Shown piece after piece: positions 44,754-53,734 of a stretch of DNA of 64,000 nt. The stretch is from DATLLN01 sp963809205 (lineage in GTDB: Bacteria > Actinomycetota > Thermoleophilia > Gaiellales > JAICJC01). Below the pieces are notes generated by a model. The model ran no database searches. It worked only from the letters and a program-made list of their open reading frames with translations, and was not told the origin of the DNA. Both the position numbers and the translations under genes were made by a program. The stretch is from NCBI GenBank assembly GCA_963809205.1, contig CAWEIS010000028.1, forward strand, positions 1 to 64,000. Reading direction: 5' to 3'. Positions within the stretch are counted from its first letter, which is position 1. Every line of letters begins with the position of its first letter.

Positions 44754-45706
44754 CTGCGCAGCACCTCCCCGGCGACGATGGTCTCGACGTCAGCCCGCCC
44801 GAACGGCGACATGTCGCCGGGCACAGTGGTCTTCAGCGCCGCCAGGCCGCAGCCGAACGCGATCGCATCGCCGGCGTCCTCGCCGCGGAGCAGCGCGTCC
44901 AGCAGCCCCGCTACGAAGGCGTCCCCGGCGCCGAATCGGTCGACGGGTTCGGAGCGGACGCCGGGACGGCTGACGATCTCGCCGCCGCGTGAGGCGACGA
45001 CCCCGCGCTCCGAGCAGGTCAGGCAGACGAGCTCCGCCGCCGGCGCCCAGTCCGCGGCCAGCCGCGCCACCACGTCTGCGTCCGTGCCCTCGACGCCGAA
45101 TACCGTCGCCGCGTCGCGCGCGCTGCAGACGACGATCCGCGCCTCCCGCACAAGCGGCTCGACGCCGGCCAGCGCGGGCCCGGGCTCCCACAGCCGCGAC
45201 CGGTAGTTGACGTCGACGACGACGGCAGCATCCCGGGCGCGGGCCTCGGCCGCGAACGCCAGGTTCGCCTCGCGGGCGCGCACGGACAGCGCCGGCGTGA
45301 TCCCCGATACGACCGCGTAGCGCGCTCCGTCGAGCTGCCCCGGGTCGAACGTCGCCGCCTGCGCGAACGCGCTGTCCGCACGGTCGTACCAGACGGTGGT
45401 CGGGCGCGGCGCCGCGCCGAACTCGACGAAGTAGAGCCCGACTCGACCGCCCTCGACAAACCGCACCGCCGACGTGTCGGCGCCGGCGGCGGCCACGGCT
45501 CGGTCGACGCGGTGTCCGAGCGGGTTGTCGGGCAGGACGCTGGCCCAGGCGGACGGCGTGCCCAGCCGCGCCAGTGCGGTGGCGACGTTGGACTCCGCCC
45601 CACCGACGTGCATGTCCAGCGACGGCGTCCGCTCCAGCAGCTCATGCCCGGGGGCAGAGAGGCGGAGCATCGCCTCCCCGAATGCGACGACCGACGGCTC
45701 CGACAC
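44750..45706 (-). CDS. kdgK: PfkB-type sugar kinase, likely 2-keto-3-deoxygluconate kinase
   Basis: This 318-residue ribokinase-like protein has the N-terminal VVAFGEAMLRLSAPGHE and the first signature MHVGGAESNVATALARLG. The C-terminal signature with the catalytic Asp is PVDRFGAGDAFVAGLLDALL. Coupling with the KDPG aldolase (ATGA overlap) indicates 2-keto-3-deoxygluconate as substrate, which is an inference from context. The GTG at 45706 lies 17 bp downstream of the pentapeptide gene. Confidence 0.83.
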   Translation of the reverse strand: MSEPSVVAFGEAMLRLSAPGHELLERTPSLDMHVGGAESNVATALARLGTPSAWASVLPDNPLGHRVDRAVAAAGADTSAVRFVEGGRVGLYFVEFGAAPRPTTVWYDRADSAFAQAATFDPGQLDGARYAVVSGITPALSVRAREANLAFAAEARARDAAVVVDVNYRSRLWEPGPALAGVEPLVREARIVVCSARDAATVFGVEGTDADVVARLAADWAPAAELVCLTCSERGVVASRGGEIVSRPGVRSEPVDRFGAGDAFVAGLLDALLRGEDAGDAIAFGCGLAALKTTVPGDMSPFGRADVETIVAGEVLRR

Positions 45707-45723
45707 AGGCGGGCCAGCCTATG

Positions 45724-46482
45724 TCATCGCCCATGGCGGCGCAACCAGTGCGCCGGGCGCTCCAGCCACGATGGCACGGTCGTCGTCTCGTCGCCGACCG
45801 CTGCCCCGAGCTGCGATCGCGTCAGAAACAACGCGTCGCCGAGCCGCGCGCCGCACAGGTCGGCAGCCCGCAGGTCGGCGCCGCGGAGGTCGGCCAGAGC
45901 CAGATCGGCCCTGCGGAGATCGGCCCGGATCAGGTAGGCGCCGCGCAGGTCGGCCCCGCCGAGATCGGCGTGGCGCAGGTCGCGACCGATCAGGTCGGGG
46001 CCCGTACGGCTCACGGTGGGCGGACCGCCACGGGCCAGGTCGGCGGCCTGGTCGAGCAGGGAATCGACGTCCTCGGCCGCGATCGTCCCATTCTCCAGCG
46101 CGCCCGCCGCCGCCTCCACCTCCCCGCGCAACCCCTCCGCCCCGGCCAGGCCGGCGGCCTCGGCCAGGTACCAGAGCAGCTCGTGTCGCCGCCGCATCGC
46201 CGCGAACGCCTCGAACACCTCCGGCGTCCGCACTCGTTCCGCGAGCGAGGCGACGACGCGCTGCCCCGCGCCGAAGCAGTCGTACGCCGCGCAGCCGGGA
46301 AAGCCCGATGCGCAGAGCGACGCGTGGATCGAGCAGCGGTCGTCGGGCCGCAGGTTCGGGCATGGAACGCCCGCCGGCTTGTCGATCGCGAAGTCGGCCG
46401 ACGCGGTGAAAGACGGGGCGACACAGCACAGGGCGATGCAGCCCTCGCAGTCCGCGCGCAGGCTGTTACGGTCGATCGGCAT
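45724..46482 (-). CDS. Cys-cluster protein with pentapeptide repeats
   Basis: This 252-residue protein has an N-terminal Cys-rich domain (RADCEGCIALCCVAPSF, then GVPCPNLRPDDRCSIH and FPGCAAYDCFG), like YkgJ-type putative metal-binding regions. A helical middle follows, then about ten pentapeptide repeats (DLRHADLGGADLRGA, DLRRADLALADLRGA) that should form a quadrilateral beta-helix. Function is unknown. It is divergent from the Gly-Ser repeat gene, with only 22 bp between the start codons, so at least one transcript may be leaderless. Confidence 0.75.
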   Translation of the reverse strand: MPIDRNSLRADCEGCIALCCVAPSFTASADFAIDKPAGVPCPNLRPDDRCSIHASLCASGFPGCAAYDCFGAGQRVVASLAERVRTPEVFEAFAAMRRRHELLWYLAEAAGLAGAEGLRGEVEAAAGALENGTIAAEDVDSLLDQAADLARGGPPTVSRTGPDLIGRDLRHADLGGADLRGAYLIRADLRRADLALADLRGADLRAADLCGARLGDALFLTRSQLGAAVGDETTTVPSWLERPAHWLRRHGR

Positions 46483-46504
46483 CGTTATGGCTAGAGTGTG
46501 ACGC

Positions 46505-46807
46505 ATGGATTCGCGATGGTCGCTCGCCTCACGCGGCTCGGTCCTCTCGATCGCCAGCGACGGCTCGGTGCTTTCGATCGGCTCGGTCGGCTCGGTCGGC
46601 TCCGCGGGCTCGATCGGCTCGGCGGGCTCCCTGCTGTCGATCGGCTCGGCGGGATCGGTTGCCTCCGTGCTCTCGTTCGCATCCCGTGGCGCGGTGCTCG
46701 CGTCTCGCACGCGTGGATCCGGCGGCCGGATCGCCCTGGCGGCCGCGACCGGGGCCGTCGTCCTGATCCTGGCGGCCCGCCGCGCGGCGGGCCCGGAGGT
46801 CGAGTGA
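46505..46807 (+). CDS. Gly-Ser repeat protein with C-terminal membrane helix
   Basis: This 100-residue protein is made of a short Ser/Gly/Ile repeat: SVLSIASDGSVLSIGS, then SVGSAGSIGSAGSLLSIGSA (about eight units), followed by one helix (IALAAATGAVVLILAA) and a charged end. Similar repeats occur in uncharacterised actinobacterial proteins. The regular S-x-x-S-I-G-S spacing suggests a beta-solenoid attached to the membrane. Its TGA overlaps the ATG of the CBS gene (TGATG), so the two are coupled. Confidence 0.7.
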   Translation: MDSRWSLASRGSVLSIASDGSVLSIGSVGSVGSAGSIGSAGSLLSIGSAGSVASVLSFASRGAVLASRTRGSGGRIALAAATGAVVLILAARRAAGPEVE

Positions 46808-47406
46808 TGGGCATCGTCCACGCCGACGTGTTCGACATGGCCGACCGGCCGGTCGGCTCGGTGATCACCGTGCGCGGCAAGGAACTGGCCGCGGATGCGA
46901 CGGTCGGCGACGCGCGCGCGCTGTTCGAGTCGAGCTCCGTGCAGCTGATCCCCGTGCTCGACGGCACGACTTATCTGGGCGCGGTGTCGCGCGACGACAT
47001 CGGCGGCGCGGGCGATGAGGAGCCGATCACCGGCTTCACGCGCTCGAACCCGCCCACCGCCACCGCCTCGACGCCCGCCGGTAAAGCGCTGCTCGCACTC
47101 GACGGCGAGGGAGGGCGGCGGCTGGTCGTGCTCGGCGACGATGCCGCCAGCTACGTCGGGCTGGTGTGCGTCACCCGCGACCGCTCGCGGCTGTGCATCG
47201 ACGCCGAGTGCCACGCCGGCGGGGTGGCCCACGACCGCGCGATGGAGCTGTTCGAGGCGCGGCTGCAGGAGGCCGGCGAGGGCGCGTGCATCAGCTCGCT
47301 GCCGCTGCTGGCCGAGGAGATCGCCGCCGACGTGGCCGGCGACGACCAGCGGCTCCGCGACGACATCACCGCTGCGCTCCGCCGGCGCGCCGGCCTCCAC
47401 GTCTGA
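46807..47406 (+). CDS. CBS-domain protein
   Basis: This 199-residue protein shows a CBS pattern: VGSVITVRGKELAADATVGD, then ALFESSSVQLIPVLDGTTYL and GAVSRDDI. A second, weaker unit starts at PPTATASTPAGKALLAL and contains RRLVVLGDDAASYVGLVCVT. A pair of CBS modules usually binds adenine nucleotides. The C-terminal 50 residues are helical (AMELFEARLQEAGEGA). It is coupled to the Gly-Ser repeat gene and could respond to nucleotide state on its behalf. Confidence 0.7.
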   Translation: MGIVHADVFDMADRPVGSVITVRGKELAADATVGDARALFESSSVQLIPVLDGTTYLGAVSRDDIGGAGDEEPITGFTRSNPPTATASTPAGKALLALDGEGGRRLVVLGDDAASYVGLVCVTRDRSRLCIDAECHAGGVAHDRAMELFEARLQEAGEGACISSLPLLAEEIAADVAGDDQRLRDDITAALRRRAGLHV

Positions 47407-47420
47407 CGCGCTCCCAAGGA

Positions 47421-47493
47421 TGGAGCTAACCGGGCTCGAACCGGTGACCTTCGCGCTGCCAGCGCGACGCTCTCCCAACTGAGCTATAGCCCC
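47421..47493 (-). tRNA. tRNA-Ala (GGC)
   Basis: The 73-nt minus-strand sequence folds as a standard cloverleaf: acceptor GGGGCTA/TAGCTCC, D stem GCTC/GAGC, anticodon stem TCGCG/CGCGA with loop CTGGCAG (anticodon GGC) and T stem ACCGG/CCGGT with TTCGAGC. The G3:U70 pair, the alanine identity element, is present. CCA is not encoded. It lies 14 bp from the end of the convergent CBS gene. Confidence 0.97.
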
Positions 47494-47502
47494 GTCAGGC
47501 GG

Positions 47503-48054
47503 TCAGTATACCGGCACCATCGGGCTGTCCGGCCTGACCGCCATGCCCCGGTCGGCAGCCAGCCGCTCCAGCACCAGCGCGGTGTCGGCGACGGCCACTC
47601 CGGCCAGATGCCGGTCGCGGCGGGCGAAGTCGTCGACGATCTCGGCGAGCGCGGCGGCGTAGGCTTCGCGGTCGCCGGCGGCCAGCGCCGCCAGGGCACG
47701 GCCGGTGCGCTCGAAGGCGTCGCCCGCCGCCAGCATCTCGCCGACGTCGGGCCGGACGCCGTTCACCACGGCGGCCAGCGCGCGGGCGTACGCGACCGAA
47801 GGGCTGTCCTCCGCCGCGTCGGTCTCGGCGAGCGCCTCCCTGGCGATCGGTTCGGCGCCGTCCCCGGCCAGGATGGCCATCTTCAGGCCGCCGATGAGCC
47901 GGCCCCAGCTACGCGGGCCGGTCTCCGCGTGCGAGGCCATGTAGGCATCGCGTGCGCGGACGAGCTGCTCGTGGGCGGGCGCCCCGGCTGCCAGCGCCGC
48001 CAGCGCGTCGTGCTCGGCGGCCAGCGCGTCGGTCAGATGTTCCCCGGCGCTCAC
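47503..48054 (-). CDS. Unknown helical protein
   Basis: This 183-residue protein is predicted almost fully helical and rich in Ala, with AHEQLVRARDAYMASHAETG, SWGRLIGGLKMAILAGDG and REAYAAALAEIVDDFARRDR. It matches no family I recognise. The GTG start overlaps the DUF2203 gene's stop (GTGA), so it is the last gene of the obgE-nadD-rsfS run, 9 bp from the tRNA. Confidence 0.6.
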   Translation of the reverse strand: MSAGEHLTDALAAEHDALAALAAGAPAHEQLVRARDAYMASHAETGPRSWGRLIGGLKMAILAGDGAEPIAREALAETDAAEDSPSVAYARALAAVVNGVRPDVGEMLAAGDAFERTGRALAALAAGDREAYAAALAEIVDDFARRDRHLAGVAVADTALVLERLAADRGMAVRPDSPMVPVY

Positions 48055-48440
48055 AGCGGCCGCCTGCCGGCGAAGCCCTCGTCCTCCCCGTGCCAGAACC
48101 CGATCTGTTCCTCGCCCACGTGCCAGCAGAGCAGTGCCGGTCGTCCCTCGATCACGGCCGGGAAGTCAACCAGGCCGCGCTCGATGTCCTTGATCTGAAC
48201 GCCGTGGCCGGTGATCTCCGCAATCGTCGCATCGAGCTCGGCCTTCAGCCGCTCCAGCTTCTCGCGCAGCTGCTCGGCGTCCCGCTTCTCGAGCCCGCCG
48301 CCGTTCGACCCGATGGCGATCACGATCCGCTGCCACCGGGTGCGAAGCGGCTTCATCTCACGTGCGATCTCGACCATCCTCCCCGCCAGATCTCGGATCG
48401 AGCCATCGAGCAGCTCCTCCGCCTCCCGCAGGGTGAACAC
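48051..48440 (-). CDS. DUF2203 protein
   Basis: This 129-residue protein has a charged helical part (FTLREAEELLDGSIRDLAGR; LEKRDAEQLREKLERLKAEL) and the characteristic C-terminus GVQIKDIERGLVDFPAVIEG, then LCWHVGEEQIGFWHGEDEGF and AGRRPL. These are hallmarks of DUF2203, which has no known function. The GTG at 48440, 7 nt after the rsfS stop, gives the normal length. It is often found near rsfS and nadD. Confidence 0.75.
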   Translation of the reverse strand: MFTLREAEELLDGSIRDLAGRMVEIAREMKPLRTRWQRIVIAIGSNGGGLEKRDAEQLREKLERLKAELDATIAEITGHGVQIKDIERGLVDFPAVIEGRPALLCWHVGEEQIGFWHGEDEGFAGRRPL

Positions 48441-48447
48441 GTGCTCG

Positions 48448-48846
48448 TCAGCCAGCGTACGCCTCGCTGGGGACCTCGCCCCACAGCGACTCGAGCCGGT
48501 AGTAGCTGCGTGCCTCCGGAGTGAACACGTGCACGACGACGTCAAGGAAGTCGAGCAGGATCCAGTCGCCGCTCTGGTGGCCGTCGGCGCCGCGAGCGAA
48601 CACCCCTTCACGCTTCAGCCGTTCCCGCAGCTCCTCGGCGATCGTCTGCGTCTGCCGCGGGTTCCTGCCCGAGCAGATGACGAAATAATCGGTGTAGCTC
48701 ACGACGTCGCGCATGTCGAGGATCACGATGTCGCTCGCCAGCTTCTCGTCGGCAATAGACGCGATCCGGTGTGTGAGCTCGAGTGAACTGTTCAGATGAG
48801 GGTGCTCCTGGAGAACGACAGGGAGGGTATCACGGCCCTTCCACAT
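48448..48846 (-). CDS. rsfS: Ribosomal silencing factor RsfS
   Basis: This 132-residue protein binds L14 and blocks subunit joining in starvation. DIVILDMRDVVSYTDYFVIC and GADGHQSGDWILLDFLDVVV, then VHVFTPEARSYYRLESLWG are the family motifs. The first 20 residues are not conserved; the true start may lie inside, but the ATG at 48846 is the only good codon. It overlaps nadD by 17 nt. Confidence 0.92.
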   Translation of the reverse strand: MWKGRDTLPVVLQEHPHLNSSLELTHRIASIADEKLASDIVILDMRDVVSYTDYFVICSGRNPRQTQTIAEELRERLKREGVFARGADGHQSGDWILLDFLDVVVHVFTPEARSYYRLESLWGEVPSEAYAG

Positions 48847-49390
48847 ACAGACCTTCGGCCTGGATCAGCTCCAGAACCGCCTCCGGCACCAGGTGGTGCA
48901 CCGGCGCCCCGGCCGCGATCCGCCGCCGGATCTCGGTGGACGATACGTCGAGCAGCGGGCTGGTCAGCATGATGTCCGCGGCGGCTGTCGGCTCCACTCC
49001 GGGCCGCCCGGCGACGGCCAGCTGCGCCAGCTCGCGCACGCGGTCGGGCCGGTGCCAGTGCTCGACCGCGGCCAGCTGATCGGCGCCCAGCACCAGGAAC
49101 AGCTCGACGTCCGGCGCGGCCAGCTGCTCGAGCGTGTCCACGGTGTAACTGGGCCCCGGCCGCTCAAGCTCTATCCGGCTGACCTGCGTGTCAGGCTCGC
49201 CGGCGAACGCCGCCTCGGCCATCCGCAGGCGGATCTCCGCGGGGACGGCGGACGGTGTCCGATGGGGCGGCGACGCGGGCGGCACGACCAGCAGGCGGTC
49301 GAGCTCCAGGCGGTAGCGCGCCTCCTGCGCGATCACCAGGTGGCCGACGTGCGGTGGGTCGAACTCGCCGCCGAAGACGCCGATCCTCAC
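48830..49390 (-). CDS. nadD: Nicotinate-nucleotide adenylyltransferase
   Basis: This 186-residue enzyme makes deamido-NAD from nicotinate mononucleotide and ATP. The nucleotidyltransferase motif is RIGVFGGEFDPPHVGHLVIA, and the C-terminal motif is DVSSTEIRRRIAAG. FLVLGADQLAAVEHWHRPD is also typical. The ATG overlaps the obgE stop (ATGA). Confidence 0.93.
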   Translation of the reverse strand: MRIGVFGGEFDPPHVGHLVIAQEARYRLELDRLLVVPPASPPHRTPSAVPAEIRLRMAEAAFAGEPDTQVSRIELERPGPSYTVDTLEQLAAPDVELFLVLGADQLAAVEHWHRPDRVRELAQLAVAGRPGVEPTAAADIMLTSPLLDVSSTEIRRRIAAGAPVHHLVPEAVLELIQAEGLYVEGP

Positions 49391-50686
49391 GAGGCCCGCT
49401 CCCGGTCGGATCGCTGGTAGGTCAGCCGATGGGGGCCGACCAGCACGTCGTCGCCGGGCTTGGCGCCGGCGTTGCGGAGCGCCGGCTCCACGTCGAGCCG
49501 CTCGAGCTCGGACGCAAGCCGCGCGGCGTCGCGGGGATCATCGGGGTCGAGCTCCGCGGCCAGCGCCTCGATCGCACGGCCGGCCAGGCGCAGCGTGCCG
49601 TCGTCGCGTAGCACGCGAAACGCGCGGCGCTCGGCCGGCCGCGGGCGGTAGACGAGGTAGTCGGCGAGCTCCTCGGCCGCCGCGGGCTGCTCGATCTCCG
49701 CGGGGTCGGCTTCGGGCACGCGGCGGAAGAGCTCGGCGACCAGCTCCGGGATGCCCTCGCCGGTCGCGCTCGAGCAGGCCGTCTCCGCGCCGGCGGCCGC
49801 GATCAGCGCCGCCCGCTCGGCCGGCTCGATCAGGTCGATCTTGGACACCACGATCAGCTGCGGCCGGTCGGCCAGCCCGCCGCCGTGCAGCTCGAGCTCG
49901 CGGTCGATGGCCGCCAGCCGGCGGCGCACGTCCGCGGCATCGGGCGCGGCTTCGACCAGGTGGATCAGCAACCGGGCGCGCTCCAGATGGGCGAGGAACT
50001 CGTCCCCTAGCCCCACGCCCTGGCTCGCACCCTCCAGCAGCCCGGGGACGTCGGCGACCGCCAGCTGGGTGCCGTCGGGCGACTCGACCGTGCCCAGCAC
50101 GGGCTCGACCGTGGTGAACGGGTAGTCCGCGACCTTCGGCCTGGCGTTGGAGATGCGACGCAGCAGGGACGACTTGCCGGCGTTCGGGAAGCCCGAGCAG
50201 CGCCGCGTCGGCGACCAGCTTGAGCCGCAGCTCGAGCCAGTGCTCCTCGCCCTGCTCGCCGACCTCGGCGATCGTCGGCGCGCGCCGGGTCGCCGTGGCA
50301 TAGCGGCGGTTGCCGCCGCCCCCCTCACCCCCCGCGGCAACGGTCACCGCGGCGCCCGGATGCGCCAGATCGGCCAGCAGCGTCTCCTCGTCGCGGAGCC
50401 ACACCTGCGTGCCGACCGGCACCTCGACGGTCAATCCGTCGCCGCGCCGGCCGTCCTTGCCCGACCCCTGGCCGTGGCGCCCCCGCTCGCCCTTGAAGTG
50501 CGAGGCGTAGCTGAACTTCAACAGGTCGCGCAGGCCACCGGATGCGACCAGGGTGACGTCGCCGCCGTGGCCGCCGTCGCCGCCGTTGGGTCCGCCGCGT
50601 GGCACGTACTTCTCACGGCGGAAGCTGACGCAGCCATCGCCGCCGCGACCGCCCTGCACGTGGATGGTGGCGCGGTCCGAAAACAC
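49387..50686 (-). CDS. obgE: GTPase ObgE/CgtA, apparent frameshift
   Basis: This ribosome-associated GTPase is about 432 residues long. The glycine-rich Obg fold (GGRGGDGCVSFRREKYVPRG) is in the first frame, up to LKLVADAALLG. The P-loop FPNAGKSSLLRRISNARPKV continues in another frame because of one extra base near 50191. G3 is VADVPGLLEGAS and G4 is VVSKIDLIEPAE. The C-terminal OCT domain starts near LADYLVYRPRP. The GTG at 50686 precedes the Obg fold. The neighbouring rpmA and rplU genes confirm the assignment. Confidence 0.88.
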
Positions 50687-50701
50687 CGCCCGCTGGCCGC
50701 C

Positions 50702-50959
50702 CTATTCTGTGGGCGCGAGGATGTTGATGTAGCGCTTGCCTTTGCGGCGGCTGAACTCGACCGTGCCGTCTACCGTGGCGAACACGGTGTCGTCGCTGCC
50801 CAGCCCGGCGCCCGCGCCGGGATAGAAGCGGGTGCCGCGCTGCCGGACGATGATCGAACCGGCCGTCACGTCCTGGCCGGCGAACACCTTTACGCCCAGC
50901 CGCTGCGCGTTCGAGTCGCGGCCGTTCTTCGAGGAACCGAGGCCCTTCTTATGCGCCAT
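50702..50959 (-). CDS. rpmA: 50S ribosomal protein L27
   Basis: This 85-residue protein is near the peptidyl-transferase centre. AHKKGLGSSKNGRDSNAQRL and GSIIVRQRGTRFYPGAGAGL are typical. There is no N-terminal extension, so no processing protease is needed. The start overlaps the rplU stop by 11 nt. obgE follows 15 bp later. Confidence 0.96.
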   Translation of the reverse strand: MAHKKGLGSSKNGRDSNAQRLGVKVFAGQDVTAGSIIVRQRGTRFYPGAGAGLGSDDTVFATVDGTVEFSRRKGKRYINILAPTE

Positions 50960-51326
50960 CTGCCGCCACCTCCTGCTGCTCCGGCTCCGCGGTCGCCGCC
51001 TTCTTGCGCGTCCGCGGCTTCTTGGCCGCGCCGATGCTCTCGATCGTGATGCGCGAGAGCTCCGAGCGGTGGCCGCTGGTGCGCTTGTAGCCGCTCTTGG
51101 GCTTGAACTTGAACACCTTGATCTTCGGCCCGCGGATGTGCTCGACCACCGCGGCCGAGACGGTGCCCGCCAGCTTGGTTCGGTCGGTCACGACGCTGTC
51201 GCCGCCGGTCAGAAGCACCTCAGGAGTGAACGACTTGCCGGCGTCCACGGGCTGCCGATCGACCAGAAGTGTCTGCCCCTGCTCGACCCGGTACTGCTTT
51301 CCACCGACCTTGATCACCGCGTACAT
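50949..51326 (-). CDS. rplU: 50S ribosomal protein L21
   Basis: This 125-residue 23S rRNA-binding protein contains MYAVIKVGGKQYRVEQGQTL and FKPKSGYKRTSGHRSELSRI. It has a C-terminal tail of about 20 residues rich in Lys, Ala and Glu (KKPRTRKKAATAEPEQ) beyond the usual end. It is followed by rpmA in the standard order. Confidence 0.95.
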   Translation of the reverse strand: MYAVIKVGGKQYRVEQGQTLLVDRQPVDAGKSFTPEVLLTGGDSVVTDRTKLAGTVSAAVVEHIRGPKIKVFKFKPKSGYKRTSGHRSELSRITIESIGAAKKPRTRKKAATAEPEQQEVAADGA

Positions 51327-51349
51327 GAGCTACTCCAGCGCAAAACGAT

Positions 51350-51365
51350 GCCCGCGGATGCGGGC
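51350..51365 (-). terminator. Hairpin between rne/rng and rplU
   Basis: GCCCGC (51350-51355) and GCGGGC (51360-51365) form a 6-bp stem with a 4-nt loop in the 77-bp gap. On the minus strand it is followed by ATCGTTTT, so it may be a weak terminator or attenuator ahead of the ribosomal-protein genes. Confidence 0.4.
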
Positions 51366-51386
51366 GAGCGCATGGTAGCAGGCGAG

Positions 51387-51399
51387 GTGTGCCAGGCAC
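51387..51399. repeat. TGTGCCAGGCACA palindrome
   Basis: This perfect 13-bp palindrome (TGTGCC A GGCACA) lies just beyond the rne/rng stop codon. Its GTGCCAGGCAC core is shared with the repeat cluster at 21240-21620. Confidence 0.5.
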
Positions 51400-51403
51400 A
51401 TAC

Positions 51404-53734
51404 CTACTCGCCCAGCAACCTGCTGAACAGCCCGCCCGCGCGCTTCGGCTCCTCCGCCGGCGGAGCGGACGCCTCGACGGCGGCGGCGGGCTCCTCCTTC
51501 GGCTTCGTCGTGCGGGTGCGACGCCGCGGCTTGGGCTTGGCCTCCGGCTCGTCGCCGTTCGGGGACGCGGGCACCTCCGCTGCTGCGGGCGCCTCTGCAT
51601 CCGGCTGGGGCTTCGCCGGTGCACGGCGCCGCCGCGGCTTGGGCGCGGGCTTGTCCTCGGTCGCCTCGGGCTCGGCCGCCGCTTGGGGCTCGTCGCCGTT
51701 GGCCGACGTCGCCGCGGTGGCCGGCTTCTTGGTGCGTCCCCGGCCGCCGCGCGTACCGCGCCGGCGCTTGGGCTTGGCCGCAGCGGCCTCGTCACCCTCG
51801 GCCGGCGCCTCGGCGACGGCATCCACCTCCGCGGGCTCCACCTCGGCCTCGCCGGCCGCCGGCTTCGCCCTCGACCGGGACGCCGCCGGCTTCGCCTCCG
51901 CGGCCTTCTTGGGCGTCCGGGCGGTGCGGCCGCGGCGGTTGCGGCTGCGGTCCTCGAGCTCCAGCCTCTCGCCGATCTCGCGGTCGAACTCCGGGATCTC
52001 GAACTCCGCCGGATCCTGGGGGATCTCCAGCGCCTTGGGCTTCGCGTCCAGCAACGTCGCGTAGGCCGTGGTGCGCCCGGCGCGCTCGATGCGCACCTTG
52101 TGCTCCTGGCCGACGTACGAGATGCCCCCGCCCACGACCACCGGATAGCCGCCCACGCGGGCAACGCCGTCCGACAGGTTGAACTGGTGCGGCTCGGCGA
52201 TCTTCAGCCTGACCTCCTCACCCTCCTTGACCGGCGGCGTACCGTCGATCTCGGCGCGGGTGCCCTCCTTGAGCACGTCCAGCTCCTCCAGCGGGATGCG
52301 GCCATCGGCCTCGATGGTGAACCACTTGCCGAGCTCGCGCTCCAGCTCGATCAGCCGCTCGCCGCCCGGGCCGACCAGCCGCGAGGCGACCTTCGCGTTC
52401 ATCTTGACCAGCATCGCCTCGGAGGCCGCCGACCGCGCCAGCTTGCGCAGCTTGCGCTCGGCCTCGACGCCCATCGTATCGACCGAGAGCACCCGGCCCT
52501 CGCCGCCGCAGGTCGGGCAGGTCGAGGTGAGCAGCTCCCGCACGCCCTCGGTCACGTTCTGGCGCGTCATCTCGACCAGGCCCAGCGGCGAGATCTCGAC
52601 CAGGTACGTCTTCGTCCGGTCCTTCCCCAGCTCGGCCTGCAGCACCGACAGCACCTCGGCCCGGTTCTTGGCCTTCTCCATGTCGATGAAGTCGATGACG
52701 ATGATGCCGCCGATATCGCGCAGCCGCAGCTGGCGCATCACCTCGCGGGCGGCCTCGATGTTGTTCTTCGTGATCGTGTCCTCGAGCCGGCCGGTCTTGC
52801 CAACGTACCGGCCGGTGTTCACGTCGATCACGGTGAACGCCTCGGCGTAGTCGAAGATCAGGTAGCCGCCGGAGGGCAGATCGACGCGCCGGTTGAGCGT
52901 CGAGCGGATGGCCGCCTCCACGCCGTAGCGCTCGAACATCGGCTTGGCGCCGGAGTAGAGCTTGATCCGCTCGGCCAGCTCGGGCTGGGTCGTGCGCACG
53001 AACCCGAGGATCCGCCGGTACTGGCGCTCGGAGTCAACCAGCACCTCCTCGACGTTGCGCGACAGCACGTCGCGGATGACGCGCAGCGACAGGTCGGCCT
53101 CGCGGAACACCAGCGACGACCCCTTGGCCGTCTTGGCGCGCGTCTCGATCTGCGCCCAGATCTTGCGCAAGAAGCGCAGGTCGCGCTCCAGGTCCTCCAT
53201 CGTGGCGCCCTCGGCCGCCGTGCGGGCGATCACGCCCTCGTCGTCGAGCTCCAGCTGCTTGACGAGCTTGCGCAGCCGCTCGCGCTCGGCGTCCGGCAGG
53301 CGCTTCGACACGCCCGCTCCCTCGCCTCCGGGCGTCAGCACCAGGAACCGGCCGGCGATGGACAGCTCCATCGTCACCCGGGCGCCCTTCGTGCCCATCG
53401 GGTTCTTGACGACCTGGACGAGCACCTCCTGCCCGGGCTTCAGCAGCTCGTCGATCTTCTTCTTCCGCCGGCTGGACGTATCCATGCCGGGCAACATCAC
53501 GTCATCGACGTGGAGGAAGCCATTCTTGGGAAGGCCGAGCTCGATGAACGCGGCCTCCATGCCGCGGAGGACGTTGTCCACCTTGGCCTTGTAGATGTTC
53601 CCCGCAATCGATCCCTCACCCCGCCGTTCGACGTACGCCTCGGAGGCGCGTCCCTCCTCGAGCACCGCGACGCGGAGCTCGGAGAGGTCGGAGGAGATCA
53701 GGATCTCTTTGGGGACGTGTGCGATCGTTGTCAT
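51404..53734 (-). CDS. Ribonuclease E/G family protein
   Basis: This 776-residue endoribonuclease has an S1 domain (IAGNIYKAKVDNVLRGMEAA) and the catalytic DNase-I-like region with FTVIDVNTGRYVG and IIVIDFIDMEKAKNR, whose Asp residues bind Mg2+. The Zn-link CPTCGGEGR is present. From about residue 560 the C-terminus becomes a disordered tail of Ala, Pro, Glu and Arg clusters (PKRRRGTRGGRGRTKK). Such tails recruit RNA or protein partners. The ATG overlaps the upstream gene (ATGA). Confidence 0.9.
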   Translation of the reverse strand: MTTIAHVPKEILISSDLSELRVAVLEEGRASEAYVERRGEGSIAGNIYKAKVDNVLRGMEAAFIELGLPKNGFLHVDDVMLPGMDTSSRRKKKIDELLKPGQEVLVQVVKNPMGTKGARVTMELSIAGRFLVLTPGGEGAGVSKRLPDAERERLRKLVKQLELDDEGVIARTAAEGATMEDLERDLRFLRKIWAQIETRAKTAKGSSLVFREADLSLRVIRDVLSRNVEEVLVDSERQYRRILGFVRTTQPELAERIKLYSGAKPMFERYGVEAAIRSTLNRRVDLPSGGYLIFDYAEAFTVIDVNTGRYVGKTGRLEDTITKNNIEAAREVMRQLRLRDIGGIIVIDFIDMEKAKNRAEVLSVLQAELGKDRTKTYLVEISPLGLVEMTRQNVTEGVRELLTSTCPTCGGEGRVLSVDTMGVEAERKLRKLARSAASEAMLVKMNAKVASRLVGPGGERLIELERELGKWFTIEADGRIPLEELDVLKEGTRAEIDGTPPVKEGEEVRLKIAEPHQFNLSDGVARVGGYPVVVGGGISYVGQEHKVRIERAGRTTAYATLLDAKPKALEIPQDPAEFEIPEFDREIGERLELEDRSRNRRGRTARTPKKAAEAKPAASRSRAKPAAGEAEVEPAEVDAVAEAPAEGDEAAAAKPKRRRGTRGGRGRTKKPATAATSANGDEPQAAAEPEATEDKPAPKPRRRRAPAKPQPDAEAPAAAEVPASPNGDEPEAKPKPRRRTRTTKPKEEPAAAVEASAPPAEEPKRAGGLFSRLLGE

